From contig OV884009.1 of NCBI GenBank assembly GCA_930367205.1, positions 79,009,189 through 79,073,188 on the forward strand: DNA of 64,000 bases. The letters run 5' to 3'. The translations under genes were made by a program, and so were the position numbers. This document shows, one piece after another, positions 22,472 through 30,358 of the stretch. The notes beneath the pieces are model-generated. The model ran no database searches, was not told where the DNA came from, and was given only the letters and a program-made list of their open reading frames with translations. The stretch's first letter is position 1. Each line of letters begins with the position of its first letter. This DNA comes from Acanthosoma haemorrhoidale (lineage: Eukaryota; Arthropoda; Insecta; Hemiptera; Acanthosomatidae).

Positions 22472-22563
22472 TTGATGAATTTTATGTAGGAGGTTTTTGC
22501 TATTTTTTTATATTTTTATTATTTTGGTTTTGGCTTTGTATATTTTAGTGTTAAGGAGTAAAA

Positions 22564-22794
22564 ATGAATAGTAAAAGCAACGCAAATAATTATTTATGTG
22601 ATCAATGTGGATAATTAGTAGCAAATAGAAGACACAGATGTAAATGGTTGTTTTTCTATTGTGAAGGCTGTGGCCAAGAAATTAATAGAAAGTTTAATTT
22701 TAACGTCATAAATTAACTTGTAAAGCTGCTAGTCGGGCTAGTAGGAATGATACACCTAAGGCGAGTACAATGGAGATTCCCAATAAAAAAAGAA
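22564..22794 (+). pseudogene. Zinc-finger protein fragment, left copy
   Basis: Starts M-N-S-K-S-N-A-N-N. It carries the same paired Cys motifs as the right copy but has a TAA at 22612-22614 after C-D-Q-C-G and a one-base loss near 22707. The coding sequence runs into the palindrome axis, so the natural C-terminus is absent in both arms. Confidence 0.6.
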
Positions 22795-22807
22795 AATATA
22801 CTATATA
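22795..22807. other. Loop at the palindrome axis
   Basis: About 13 unpaired bases, AT only apart from one C, separate the arms. The flanking 22 bases on each side pair without mismatch, so a cruciform could form. Confidence 0.85.
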
Positions 22808-23039
22808 TTCTTTTTTTATTGGGAATCTCCATTGTACTCGCCTTAGGTGTATCATTCCTACTAGCCCCACTAGCAGCTTTACAAGTTAAATTATGACGTT
22901 CAAAATTAAACTTTCTATTATTTTCTTGGCCACAGCCTTCACAATAGAAAAACAACCATTTACATCTGTGTATTCTATTTGCTACTAATAATCCACATCG
23001 ATCACATAAATAATTATTTGCGTTGCTTTTACTATTCAT
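22808..23039 (-). pseudogene. Zinc-finger protein fragment, right copy
   Basis: From ATG at 23037-23039 the frame holds Y-L-C-D-R-C-G-L-L-V, H-R-C, then Y-C-E-G-C-G and R-H-N-L-T-C. These make C-x2-C pairs followed by an H-x4-C end, of the kind that coordinates one or two zinc ions. The frame stays open to 22713, but everything below about 22808 is the opposite arm read backwards and is not natural coding sequence. Only about 77 codons are genuine. The likely role is nucleic-acid or protein binding; the family is not recognised. Confidence 0.6.
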
Positions 23040-23120
23040 TTTACTCCTTAACACTAAAAAAAAAAAATATACAAAGCCAAAACCAAAATAATAAAAAAAT
23101 AGCCTTCCTAAATTAATCAA

Positions 23121-23284
23121 CTATTCGAATTTAATGTCATAAGCATTTTTCTTTTTTCCGAGATATTGAAATTTCAGCTCTCCTAAAAACGAGAATAATC
23201 ACTTAGCTAATTAAAAAAATACTATATTTATTATATATTTAAATATACTGTACCTCTATAGCTTGCTAATTCCTCCTCAGTGAA

Positions 23285-23321
<37 letters not shown>

Positions 23322-23501
23322 TTTTGGTAGGAAGGTTCACACTTTTCCTTCTTCATCATCTTCTATTATGGCCTCAATAGATGGGCCATATTCTGTCTCC
23401 TTTTTGGTCAGTTTTATTACCTTGTATGTCCGTCCAATAGTCAATTCACCAATGTTTTTATATACAGGATTAATTTCATTCAATTTTTTAAGGAGAGACA
23501 T
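23121..23501 (-). pseudogene. Small intron-containing protein, right copy
   Basis: Exons 23501-23254 and 23182-23121 with intron 23253-23183 mirror the left copy. The same TGA is present at 23337-23339. The (TA)n tract inside exon 1 is 10 bases longer than in the left arm, which also shifts the frame. The shared stop with differing microsatellites means the stop was there before the arms diverged, or was copied by gene conversion. Confidence 0.65.
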
Positions 23502-23990
23502 TTAAAAATCATATTATTTGCTTAGGTATTTAGTGGTGCAAGAGAATAATGATATAACATTTCAAAGACTAACTTACTTACAATAGCTGCAAGGAGAACT
23601 GAAGCAGCTACGAACAATACACTTATATGGTAATAAGTAATACGTCAGCAAACGAGTGAATGAGAGTTCGTGTGATGAAACGAACCATATATATAAGACT
23701 GGAGTAGATAGCTGATGCTAGTGATGACTAAGCTGTGTGCAACGGGGGATTTTGACTAGGCTGCAAAAACCAGAGTGCTGTCCTGTGATTAAAGTCTTCT
23801 GAGAGCCCATGTGAGGTTAGATTACTTAGTGCACCCTTGATTAGATAGTGCAGTCAGCGGGGCTAAAGGCTGATGTAATGTTTTCCCGAAAAGATAAACA
23901 TTTACTAGACTAATTTCATTCTGAATGCAAACGACGGCATTATGCTTCAGTATATATATATAAGTCTGTTCTTCATTTTCTTAGTACAGT
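23502..23990. promoter_or_regulatory. Divergent promoter region, right arm
   Basis: This is the mirror of 21526-22099, shorter by about 85 bases through loss of one CACATGGGCT repeat and the DNA between the pair. A (TA)n-containing TATA stretch at 23951-23963 lies 28-40 bases before the 212-aa start; another faces left at about 23686-23697. Confidence 0.6.
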
Positions 23991-24629
23991 ATGATTCGTA
24001 AAGCTCACAAAGGAACAGGTCTAGTGAACAGTTTTATAAGCAAGTTGCCTATTGAATTACATCTTCCGGGGTATCAGTATTGTGGTCCTGGTACGGATCT
24101 TACAACAGACGTCGTTATCAGAAGTGGAATACTCCGATTTCAGGGCTATCGCAAGGCTTCTAACTCATTAATTGTTAAAGAACTATCTATCATCTCAATC
24201 AGCCATGGTTCATCATGGCATTGGTTTTTTAAACCACCTCAAGATGTTGAAGAAGTGAGTCAGTCGAAAACAAATCTTTGGGTAAAAAAACATATTCATG
24301 GATTGGAATGGGACTATGGCGATGTACAATATGAAGATATGAAGTATTTCTTAATATACGCTACAGAAGACTATGATATATTATGGGCAAAAGGAATGGA
24401 AAAGTGCAAGTTTATAGAAGAACTCATTGATAAATCAGTCTATGATCTTCATGATTTCGGCTGCCCAAACTTGAAACAATTAGATAATGACCAGATGACT
24501 TGTCATTTTCATTTAAACACTTCCTTTGTTTGTTCATTAAATCAAGCTCATCGTCTGGCTGCATGGGTTGGAAAAAATTCTGAAGCTGTAGATTTGAAAA
24601 AAAGAAGAGATAAGAAGGCAAACATTTAA
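23991..24629 (+). CDS. PLA2-loop-containing 212-aa protein, right copy
   Basis: Two parts can be seen. Residues 1-45 contain L25-P-G-Y-Q-Y-C-G-P-G-T-D-L37, the calcium-loop signature of parvoviral VP1 phospholipase A2. The catalytic H-D-x-x-Y helix is absent, so the enzyme half is incomplete. Residues about 48-195 contain K-E-L-S-I-I-S-I, W-V-K-K-H-I-H-G-L-E-W, W-A-K-G-M-E-K and C158-P-N with C171-H-F-H and C181. Spacing loosely suggests an RNase H/DEDD-exonuclease-like fold without its acidic residues, but this is a weak inference. The frame is intact in both arms. It ends in a Lys-rich tail over an A7 run, where a BIR-like segment opens in the +1 frame. A fusion of two viral modules is the simplest reading. 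Confidence 0.72.
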   Translation: MIRKAHKGTGLVNSFISKLPIELHLPGYQYCGPGTDLTTDVVIRSGILRFQGYRKASNSLIVKELSIISISHGSSWHWFFKPPQDVEEVSQSKTNLWVKKHIHGLEWDYGDVQYEDMKYFLIYATEDYDILWAKGMEKCKFIEELIDKSVYDLHDFGCPNLKQLDNDQMTCHFHLNTSFVCSLNQAHRLAAWVGKNSEAVDLKKRRDKKANI

Positions 24630-24810
24630 AAACATTGGCTCACCTCATCATCTGCTTTCATATGCTGGATTTATTCGAGGAGTCAAGGATAGAGTTAAGT
24701 GTGTATACTGTGAACTGTTATTTGACAGAAAATCATTAATCAACCCTCTCAGGTACCATAAAAAAAATAGTCCTCAGTGTTTGTGGTTTGAGGAGGAGGA
24801 GAATTTATAA
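24598..24810 (+). pseudogene. BIR-like zinc segment, right copy
   Basis: Seventy codons open in the +1 frame relative to the 212-aa gene, overlapping its last 32 bases, with no ATG. Ligands are C-x2-C-x15-H-x6-C, one residue shorter than the usual C-x2-C-x16-H-x6-C, with upstream R-x2-T-F and A-G-F landmarks of IAP BIR domains. BIR domains bind caspases or IAP-binding motifs in the cytosol. The absence of a start and the overlap at A7 suggest either a broken fusion or programmed frameshifting; both arms are identical here. Confidence 0.6.
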
Positions 24811-24837
24811 ATACCTCCTAGTAAACGAAGCATTAGT

Positions 24838-25059
24838 ATGATTGATAGAATGGAGTCGGCGATACGTCGTTTGGGAGAGGAAGGTATCGAAACTTTAACT
24901 ACTGAAGAATTGAGAGTTTTACCTCGATCATTACTTTTGTACCTTTTCGACTACACATTAGACTACATCTGGGACAACTTACCTGAGGAATGGCGAGAGG
25001 ACGAGGAATTTATCCAGAAACGAAGACTCTCATGCCTCAATGAATATATTAATTATTAA
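24838..25059 (+). CDS. Small acidic protein, 73 aa, right copy
   Basis: It differs from the left copy at residues 2 and 45 (I and W here; M and L there). It starts 27 bases after the BIR-like segment ends, same strand, so probably co-transcribed with the 212-aa gene. A poly-A region with AT-rich signals follows at 25070-25140, shared with the convergent unknown gene. No family is recognised. Confidence 0.55.
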   Translation: MIDRMESAIRRLGEEGIETLTTEELRVLPRSLLLYLFDYTLDYIWDNLPEEWREDEEFIQKRRLSCLNEYINY

Positions 25060-25155
25060 TTGTAATATTATATCTATAATTTATTCATGTTTTATTTCAT
25101 ATAAACCATACAAATTTAAAAAAAAAAATTTTATTTACCATATAATAACAATTAT

Positions 25156-25729
25156 TTATTGAATATAGTTCAAATTACAATTTATGTGGGCATTATTACA
25201 CATTTTCTCGAGTTCATTTAAATTATTAAAAAGGGTATTAGTATTAATATTTAAGTCCATTGATGTAGATTCCACAGGTTCTTCACCTTCTTCATGTTTC
25301 TTATAGAGTTCAGCCATCTTGGTTATCAAGTCCAGTGAGTCGTTGATTTTTTTAACTTCTATATAAAGCTTTGCCACATCATTTTGTTGAAACATGCCGA
25401 AGGTGTATTCAGCTGAAGGGTTGATGGACTCTGGTTAAACATTGCGAAACAAGGAATTACCTGTTCAATTTTCATAATCCTGTTCCTCCCTCTCGGTCTT
25501 CGACCTCCACTTTCTTGGGCCTGCTTTGCAAAAGAGACAACATCCTTGGAACTTGGTCGACGATGAATTTCCATTCTTCTGTATCCATATACACTGTAGT
25601 TTTCTTGTCGATGACAGCGACAGTGGGCACAAAATCACAAAGACCGACTCGGACTAGTTTACTAGAAGTGATGGGGTAATCAGTCACTAGTTCCAATCGT
25701 CGTGGACCCTCCATCTTGCTGGGCTTCAA
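25156..25729 (-). pseudogene. Unknown virus-like protein, right copy
   Basis: The frame opens M-K-P-S-K-M-E-G-P-R-R at 25729. It contains L-V-R-V-G-L-C-D-F-V-P-T-V-A-V-I and M-D-T-E-E-W, and stops at 25472. Coding-like sequence resumes in another frame from 25395 (M-F-Q-Q-N-D-V-A-K-L-Y) to an Asn-rich end at 25156. One protein of about 170-190 residues with a frame break between is likely. It converges on the 73-aa gene. The 5' end lies outside the palindrome, so this is the fuller copy. I do not recognise the family. Confidence 0.5.
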
Positions 25730-25894
25730 CGAGACTAAAAGATTTAACAGTGAGGTGGGGATAGATGAAGTTTTTCTATTTTTTTTACTAGTTGATTTAT
25801 CTCGTTTTTTTATATTTCATATAAAACTATTTGGTTTTTTAAATGTGAAAGTTCTTGAATAAATCGTGTAAACCTCTTACGCATGTTAGCAGTT

Positions 25895-26188
25895 TTACTG
25901 TTCTTTTTTATTATCAACTTTAGTAAATGGTAGCTTCTCTAGTTGTTCCGAGTACTCGATAAACGGACAATATTTAGCCCATTTCTCGTGATCTACAAAA
26001 GGGTCATCATGTACCAACCATTCGTGTAATATTACTCCACAAAAAGGACACCTTGCTCGGTCTGATTTTTTCAAATAATAAAATCTGGCTGATGCAAGCT
26101 TAACGGCTCTCACCGGTGAAGACCATCCAACAAATGTAGACAGACTATCATTCTCATACCTCAGGCTCCAACCTGTTCGCTTACACAT
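25895..26188 (-). CDS. Single-BIR IAP-like protein, 97 aa
   Basis: One baculovirus IAP repeat fills residues about 10-78. Zinc ligands are C47, C50, H67 and C74 in the canonical C-x2-C-x16-H-x6-C spacing, and family landmarks are R10-Y, T-F-x-G-W, L-A-S-A-x-F-Y-Y and D-D-P-F. The protein ends about 20 residues later in a Lys-rich tail; no second BIR and no RING finger follow, so it could bind apoptosis regulators but not act as a ubiquitin ligase. Single-BIR proteins occur in several insect viruses and as host paralogs. The gene lies outside the palindrome on the same strand as the unknown protein next to it. The frame is intact, GC content is like its neighbours and no intron is evident. A truncated capture of a longer IAP is the alternative. 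Confidence 0.82.
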   Translation of the reverse strand: MCKRTGWSLRYENDSLSTFVGWSSPVRAVKLASARFYYLKKSDRARCPFCGVILHEWLVHDDPFVDHEKWAKYCPFIEYSEQLEKLPFTKVDNKKEQ

Positions 26189-26606
26189 CTTGAACTAATT
26201 GAAAGAACAGACGCCCTGAGATTGAAGACACATTTTCCCCCACCCACATTACTACCATACTACAGCTGACCCCAAGAAAAACCCGCGGCTTGGGCGGAAC
26301 TATGAATGGGTCACAACTTATATCACGTTACATGGACACACCCCCCTGTACGTCACAAGGACACTGTACGTCACAAGAACACCCTTCCCATGAGATGTTG
26401 TCAAATCTACATTGCGGGGTTGCCACGTCTACCATCTAGCGGCTCTTGACACACTCATCAACTCCTATCACCTCTCAAGGACACACCCCTTCCCCGAAAA
26501 ATACACCCCCCTGCCCTGCCAAGGATGGTCAATGACCTCAAGGTCACGAGATAACTCCCTACAACACACCTCAAGGTCATCTCCTTCGTGCTCTTACTCC
26601 CCCCAC
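26189..26606. promoter_or_regulatory. GC-richer non-coding end of the virus-like DNA
   Basis: No gene is supported, although a 93-codon frame runs through. It holds an 18-bp tandem pair TGTACGTCACAAGGACAC (26347-26364 and, with one mismatch, 26365-26382), several GGACACACCCC blocks, and two TCAAGGTCA motifs (26538-26546, 26571-26579), the first inside TGACCTCAAGGTCA. It may be upstream regulatory DNA of the BIR gene or the terminus of the parental virus-like element. Gag sequence resumes at about 26607. Confidence 0.4.
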
Positions 26607-26950
26607 GATTATGTACTACTTAAGTGCCGTAGGGAATTAGACGGAACAGGACAAAATAATGATTGCCGAACAGAAACTGGGTGGAGTGGCTGAGAGGTTC
26701 CTCGAGTCTAAGCCGGAGCTAGTAAGAGAAGGAGCGCCTTACGATATCTTAAAGAAAGAAGTGGTGAAGAGATTCGAGGATCCCAGAGAAAGAGAAAAAC
26801 TAGAGGGAGAGCTGAGTGAAGCGAGACAGGGAACAACCGAGCCAGCCAGGGTTTTCGCCGACAGTGTCAGAGCAATTGGAGCACGGCTGATTGCAGATAT
26901 AGATGGGGTAGAAGAGCGAGACATACTCTCAAAGCACATTGGAAGCAGAG
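26607..26950 (+). pseudogene. gag, capsid-region remainder
   Basis: From about 26607 a Ty3/gypsy capsid-type segment resumes: Y-Y-L-S-A-V-G-N, a TAG at 26638-26640, then D-K-I-M-I-A-E-Q-K-L and A-E-R-F-L, with a second helical block around F-E-D-P-R-E-R-E-K-L. These are the helices that pack Gag capsids in this family. Matched with the 19650-19837 piece, little gag sequence seems lost at the insertion. At about 26950 the sequence jumps to integrase, marking a deletion of nucleocapsid, protease, reverse transcriptase and RNase H. Confidence 0.75.
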
Positions 26951-27593
26951 TGCTAGCGGCGAGAAGGTCACCAAGGGCGAAGGGGACACGGACGAGGCCG
27001 CCGAGGTGGTGCAACAATTAGGGGACCGGATACAGAAAGCCCAAGATGAGGCAAGACAAAGAATTGACCGAGACTGGACACGACGCACAGAGCGGATAAA
27101 CAAGACGAGGTAGGAAAGAGAGTTTAGTGTGGGGAACTTCGTATACCTCCATGTACCCGCGGTAAAGCCAGGCCATTTCCCAAAGTTTCACTGCCCATGG
27201 ACTGGTCCCCATGAGGTGACCAAGAGGTTAGGGAAGGTCACCTACGAAATAAGGAGTGAATCAGGAAACACTCAGGTGGTCCATATAAACAGGCTGAAGC
27301 CGGCTCACGGAGGGATACATGGAGGAGTGCCCGTGACGAGTCAAGGGAAACCGGGACGACTGGAACTCTTCCCTGAGCAGGCGGAAAGCGAGCTCGACAA
27401 CATGACCCCACCAAATACATTGGCCACTAGCTCCCCAGAAGGAAAGGGCCCAATGCCGTGGCAAGTAGTAGAAACGGCGGGAAGACCCAGTGTCATACCA
27501 AGAGATCTAGAACCGGTCCCACCAACCTCAAGCGAGAGAGACCCCTTCCTGAAGCCAGCATACCGGAGGAGACTGAAGAGAGTACCCTCCTGA
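26951..27593 (+). pseudogene. Integrase C-terminal domain remnant
   Basis: A basic/acidic helical stretch (A-R-Q-R-I-D-R-D-W) is followed by a TAG at 27111-27113, then F-V-Y-L-H-V-P-A-V-K-P-G, W-T-G-P-H-E-V and V-V-H-I-N-R-L-K-P. This is the C-terminal GPY/F-type module of Ty3/gypsy integrases, involved in DNA binding and target choice. A Pro-rich tail follows to 27593. The catalytic D-D-E core is gone, so the protein cannot integrate DNA. Confidence 0.82.
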
Positions 27594-27683
27594 CGACCCC
27601 CTGGACCCGACTTGGGAACCTGAACCTCTACAAGCCCTTCCCGCACACCAAAGTTCGTGCAACCTACGGAATCCAAGGAAGTA

Positions 27684-29464
27684 ATGACGGATGGTGTTTC
27701 AGGAGGACTGATGTTGGTGGTAGCGCTAGGCGTAGCCAGCTCTCCGTCCCCCACCAGCAGAGAAGGGAGTTTGAGGTTCTTGGACAGAAAGGAATTAATA
27801 CTAACGAACTAAAAGTGGAGAGTAGTAATAGAGATGAACGTTACCAGACTATATTCGGATGCGGTACGACTCCCCGAATCCGTAAAGGAAATAGAGCGGA
27901 CCTTCTGGGAGACGGTCGTACGCACACCGGATTTTAGGCGATTTAGACTAGAAGTGGTTCGGGTGAAGGAAGGTACGAGAGAGATCATGGACATCGCGCA
28001 CGCGGTGAGAGACCTCCTACCCACGCATCGTATGAAGAGAGGACTTATAGACTTCGGAGGGAAGCTCTTGAAAATTGCTTTTGGGACCCCGGACGCCGAC
28101 GATCTCAGAGAGATTCAACAGGGGCTGCAGTTAGCTGAAGAACGCTTAGGGCCAATGGTACACATCCTGCAAGAGCACTTAACATTGACTCGAGAATTGG
28201 GAAAACGAGTGTCGGACGATTCGCGGGGACTACGGCAGCTCGCGGACGTCGTAAGGAACACCTTAGTGACGACGTATGTACGAATGGCTCAAGTGGAAAA
28301 CAAAGTAAATACCTTCTCCTCCTTCCTTAACCTTTCCCTGGCCCTTACCTCAGGCTTAAGACATTTGGAGATCACTGCGTTAGACGCGAAAATTGCATTA
28401 CGCGAGTTATATAGGTCCCTAGAAACCATAGCCCGGGGGCATTTTAGTCATACCATCCTGTCCCCAGGGGAACTAAGCTCAATTCTCCAAACAGTAGCTG
28501 ATTCTCTTCCCCCTGAATTGAGTCTGATTGCAGGTACTCGACCGGAGGACGCCTACCATTATTTCATGGCGGCTAAGTTTCATGGCACAGTCATAGACGA
28601 GGTTCTGCACATTGTAATGGACATCCCACTGAAAGCCAGAGGTTCTACAAAAGGAAGGGGACTACCTAGTGATTGGACGGGACCAAGAGTATCACACGCT
28701 CCTCAACAAAGAAGATCTGGAATCTTGCGTACGTGCCTCCGTATGGATTTGCCCGTCTCGGTTCCCCATCTACCGACGACAACGCCCGACGTGCACCAGC
28801 TCCCTGTTCTTTGGAGATACTGACGAAAGTCGGCTGCTCTGCGAGTGGATGGTAGTAAGGAAGCTAAGACAGCCCACGTGGATTTGGGACGAGGACCGGG
28901 ACATATGGCTATATAACCTGCCTCACGCGGAGAAGATAGTCGTTCAGTGCAGAGGAGGGGAAATTGAAGATAAATCCATGCAAAGGAGTGGAGAGCTTCA
29001 AGTAGAAGAAGGGTGCCTAATACGAAGGGCTGACTACCGCATCTTACCGGCTTCAGTAGGGTTGACACGAACCAGTGTCAGGAAGGAGATTGCCACCGTA
29101 CGTTCGATGTTAGCGGAGGTAGATCTCATACGGCCGGCCCAAACCTCCACGGTGAGGTGAGGAATTGAAGACGATCGACGAGGCCGGGAAGGTCGACTGG
29201 GAAGTTCAAGACTCTCGCCTAAAGGCGTTGCTACTACAAGCCCAGGAACTGAAGGAGAAGCGACTATCCAGGAGACGGTGGTGGTGGAGCGGGATAGGAA
29301 CATTGATAGGATTACCGCAAGTAATCGGCCTCGCCTGGCTGGTATACCGCTGGCGTGCCCGACGTCAACCCCGAGAGGAGTCAACCCCTACAGCGGCCCA
29401 GGTGATTATTCGTTACCCGAAGGAACAAGAGCCTGTCCCGTCTACAAATAACGGGGAGGAGTGA
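27684..29464 (+). pseudogene. env: Errantivirus-type envelope glycoprotein gene, broken
   Basis: This is a class I fusion-protein gene of the baculovirus F / errantivirus type. The ATG at 27684 opens a signal peptide (G-G-L-M-L-V-V-A-L-G), then a TAA at 27810-27812. The main open stretch contains a furin-type site R-M-K-R at 28029-28040 followed by a Gly/Ile/Phe-rich fusion-peptide segment, and heptad-like helices. The frame shifts near 28640 and again near 29150-29165. The last frame holds a membrane anchor (W-W-W-S-G-I-G to W-L-V-Y-R-W, about residues 39-63 of that piece) and a short basic cytoplasmic tail. Total span, about 590 codons, is normal for the family. Env lets such elements form infectious particles; here it is inactivated by one stop and two frameshifts. 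Confidence 0.85.
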
Positions 29465-29550
29465 GTGAATGTGGTGACAGTGAATAGTTCAGTGCAACGT
29501 ACCCCCGAGGATACTTAGGAAAAGAGCCGACGATAGTCGCCTCTTTTGTA

Positions 29551-29561
29551 AAGAAGGGGGT
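29551..29561 (+). promoter_or_regulatory. Polypurine tract
   Basis: AAAGAAGGGGG lies three bases before the 3' LTR (TAT intervening). This is the plus-strand primer site used in reverse transcription of LTR elements. Confidence 0.75.
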
Positions 29562-29564
29562 ATT

Positions 29565-30358
29565 GTAACCGTTCTGAAATGGAACAAACGGTTTGTTGTA
29601 CAGTTAGTACAGTATAATGTAATAATCAATAATTTTAATAGTATATTAAGTTGAGATTATAAGCAAACGAACGTTGTAGGGTTCCCTCGGCGAGGGAAGG
29701 AGGAATGTTTACATTGCTTACAATCTGACCCAACTCAGGGAGAGAGAATCGGTTTGAGCTTTGGGGAGTGGATAGAATCAATTTCCTCCGGTTGAGGAAG
29801 TCTCAATTGTAAGTAAATTTTAATTGGGTTTTAAAAATTTTAGAAGTAAACGGTTTACCGTCTTTGGGGTTTAGGAATCATGTTATCTAAGGACCTTTTG
29901 CCGTTACTGGTCAGTAGGGGAGGCATTCGCGGGCTTGGACAGCAACAGTAGGGGAGGGAAAAATCAGACGGCGTTCATTGCCTTAATGGTTGGGTATTAG
30001 TTTGGGTTATTGAAAGTTTCAAGTAACATTTTCATAATTTCGCGACATTCTGATTAATCTTCATTTTAGTCCGTAGGAGGGAAAGTCATACAGCGTTCGT
30101 TTGCCTTAGTTGTTTTTGTATTAACTTGTATTATTTGAGGTTTCAAATAATGTTTTATAATTTTGCGACCTGTTGTTAATTCTAGATTTAAGTATTGATT
30201 TACATGTCATATTTTTTCAATATATTCCAATTGAATATTTAGAGGTGTTCTCCATATTCCCTGTTATTATTTTCCTAAATCCGTGTGAAGTTCCTTTAGC
30301 TAGCCAACCATCCTTTTCAGCGTTCCTTCACGAGTCTAGGAAGGAGCCAGGGGTTACA
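29565..30358 (+). repeat. 3' LTR, short form
   Basis: It starts TGTAACCGTTCTG and ends GGGGTTACA, forming the usual short inverted TGTAACC...GGTTACA ends. It lacks the 347-bp block at 18598-18944 of the 5' LTR, including the TATA box, and has small insertions of its own (around 29985 and 30200). It could still supply polyadenylation but probably not transcription. Confidence 0.88.

Larger units (their letters stand above)
19838..22794. repeat. Left arm of the 5.8-kb palindrome
   Basis: The arm is the inverted copy of 22808-25676, starting at CCCCATCACTT and running to the axis. Identity is about 97 percent by eye. It is about 88 bp longer, mostly because the right arm lost about 86 bp between two CACATGGGCT repeats. 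Gene order, outer to inner: unknown protein (+), 73-aa protein (-), BIR-like segment (-), PLA2-loop protein (-), intron-containing protein (+), zinc-finger protein (+). Confidence 0.93.
22808..25676. repeat. Right arm of the 5.8-kb palindrome
   Basis: This is the inverted copy of 19838-22794. The match ends near AAGTGATGGGG at 25676, beyond which the virus-like DNA continues without a left-hand partner (rest of the unknown gene, BIR gene, non-coding end). This arm is therefore joined to more of the parental sequence, and the left arm was truncated at gag. Confidence 0.93.
18448..30358 (+). mobile_element. Ty3/gypsy errantivirus-type element carrying virus-like DNA inside gag
   Basis: Order: 5' LTR (18448-19579), tRNA-Leu-type primer site, gag start, foreign palindromic DNA (about 19838-26606), gag remainder, integrase C-terminus, env, polypurine tract, 3' LTR (29565-30358). 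Protease, reverse transcriptase, RNase H and most of integrase are deleted, so the copy could move only with help in trans. Every retroviral gene is interrupted. Flanks are TATAGT on the left and GGCTTA on the right, with no matching 4-6 bp duplication, which hints at recombination or rearrangement after insertion. Confidence 0.85.

Noticed and set aside
22713..23120. 135-codon open frame taken as one zinc-finger protein
   Set aside because: The frame begins upstream of the probable ATG at 23039 and crosses the palindrome axis near 22801, so its last part is the opposite arm in reverse and is not natural coding sequence.
24838..25059. 73-aa ORF as a known viral factor
   Set aside because: It is conserved between arms, but I cannot match it to any family, so no function is assigned.
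19838..25676. Palindrome as a DNA transposon with very long terminal inverted repeats
   Set aside because: The arms meet at a 13-nt loop with no unique interior, and no transposase or target duplication is present. Duplication of a virus-like segment fits better.
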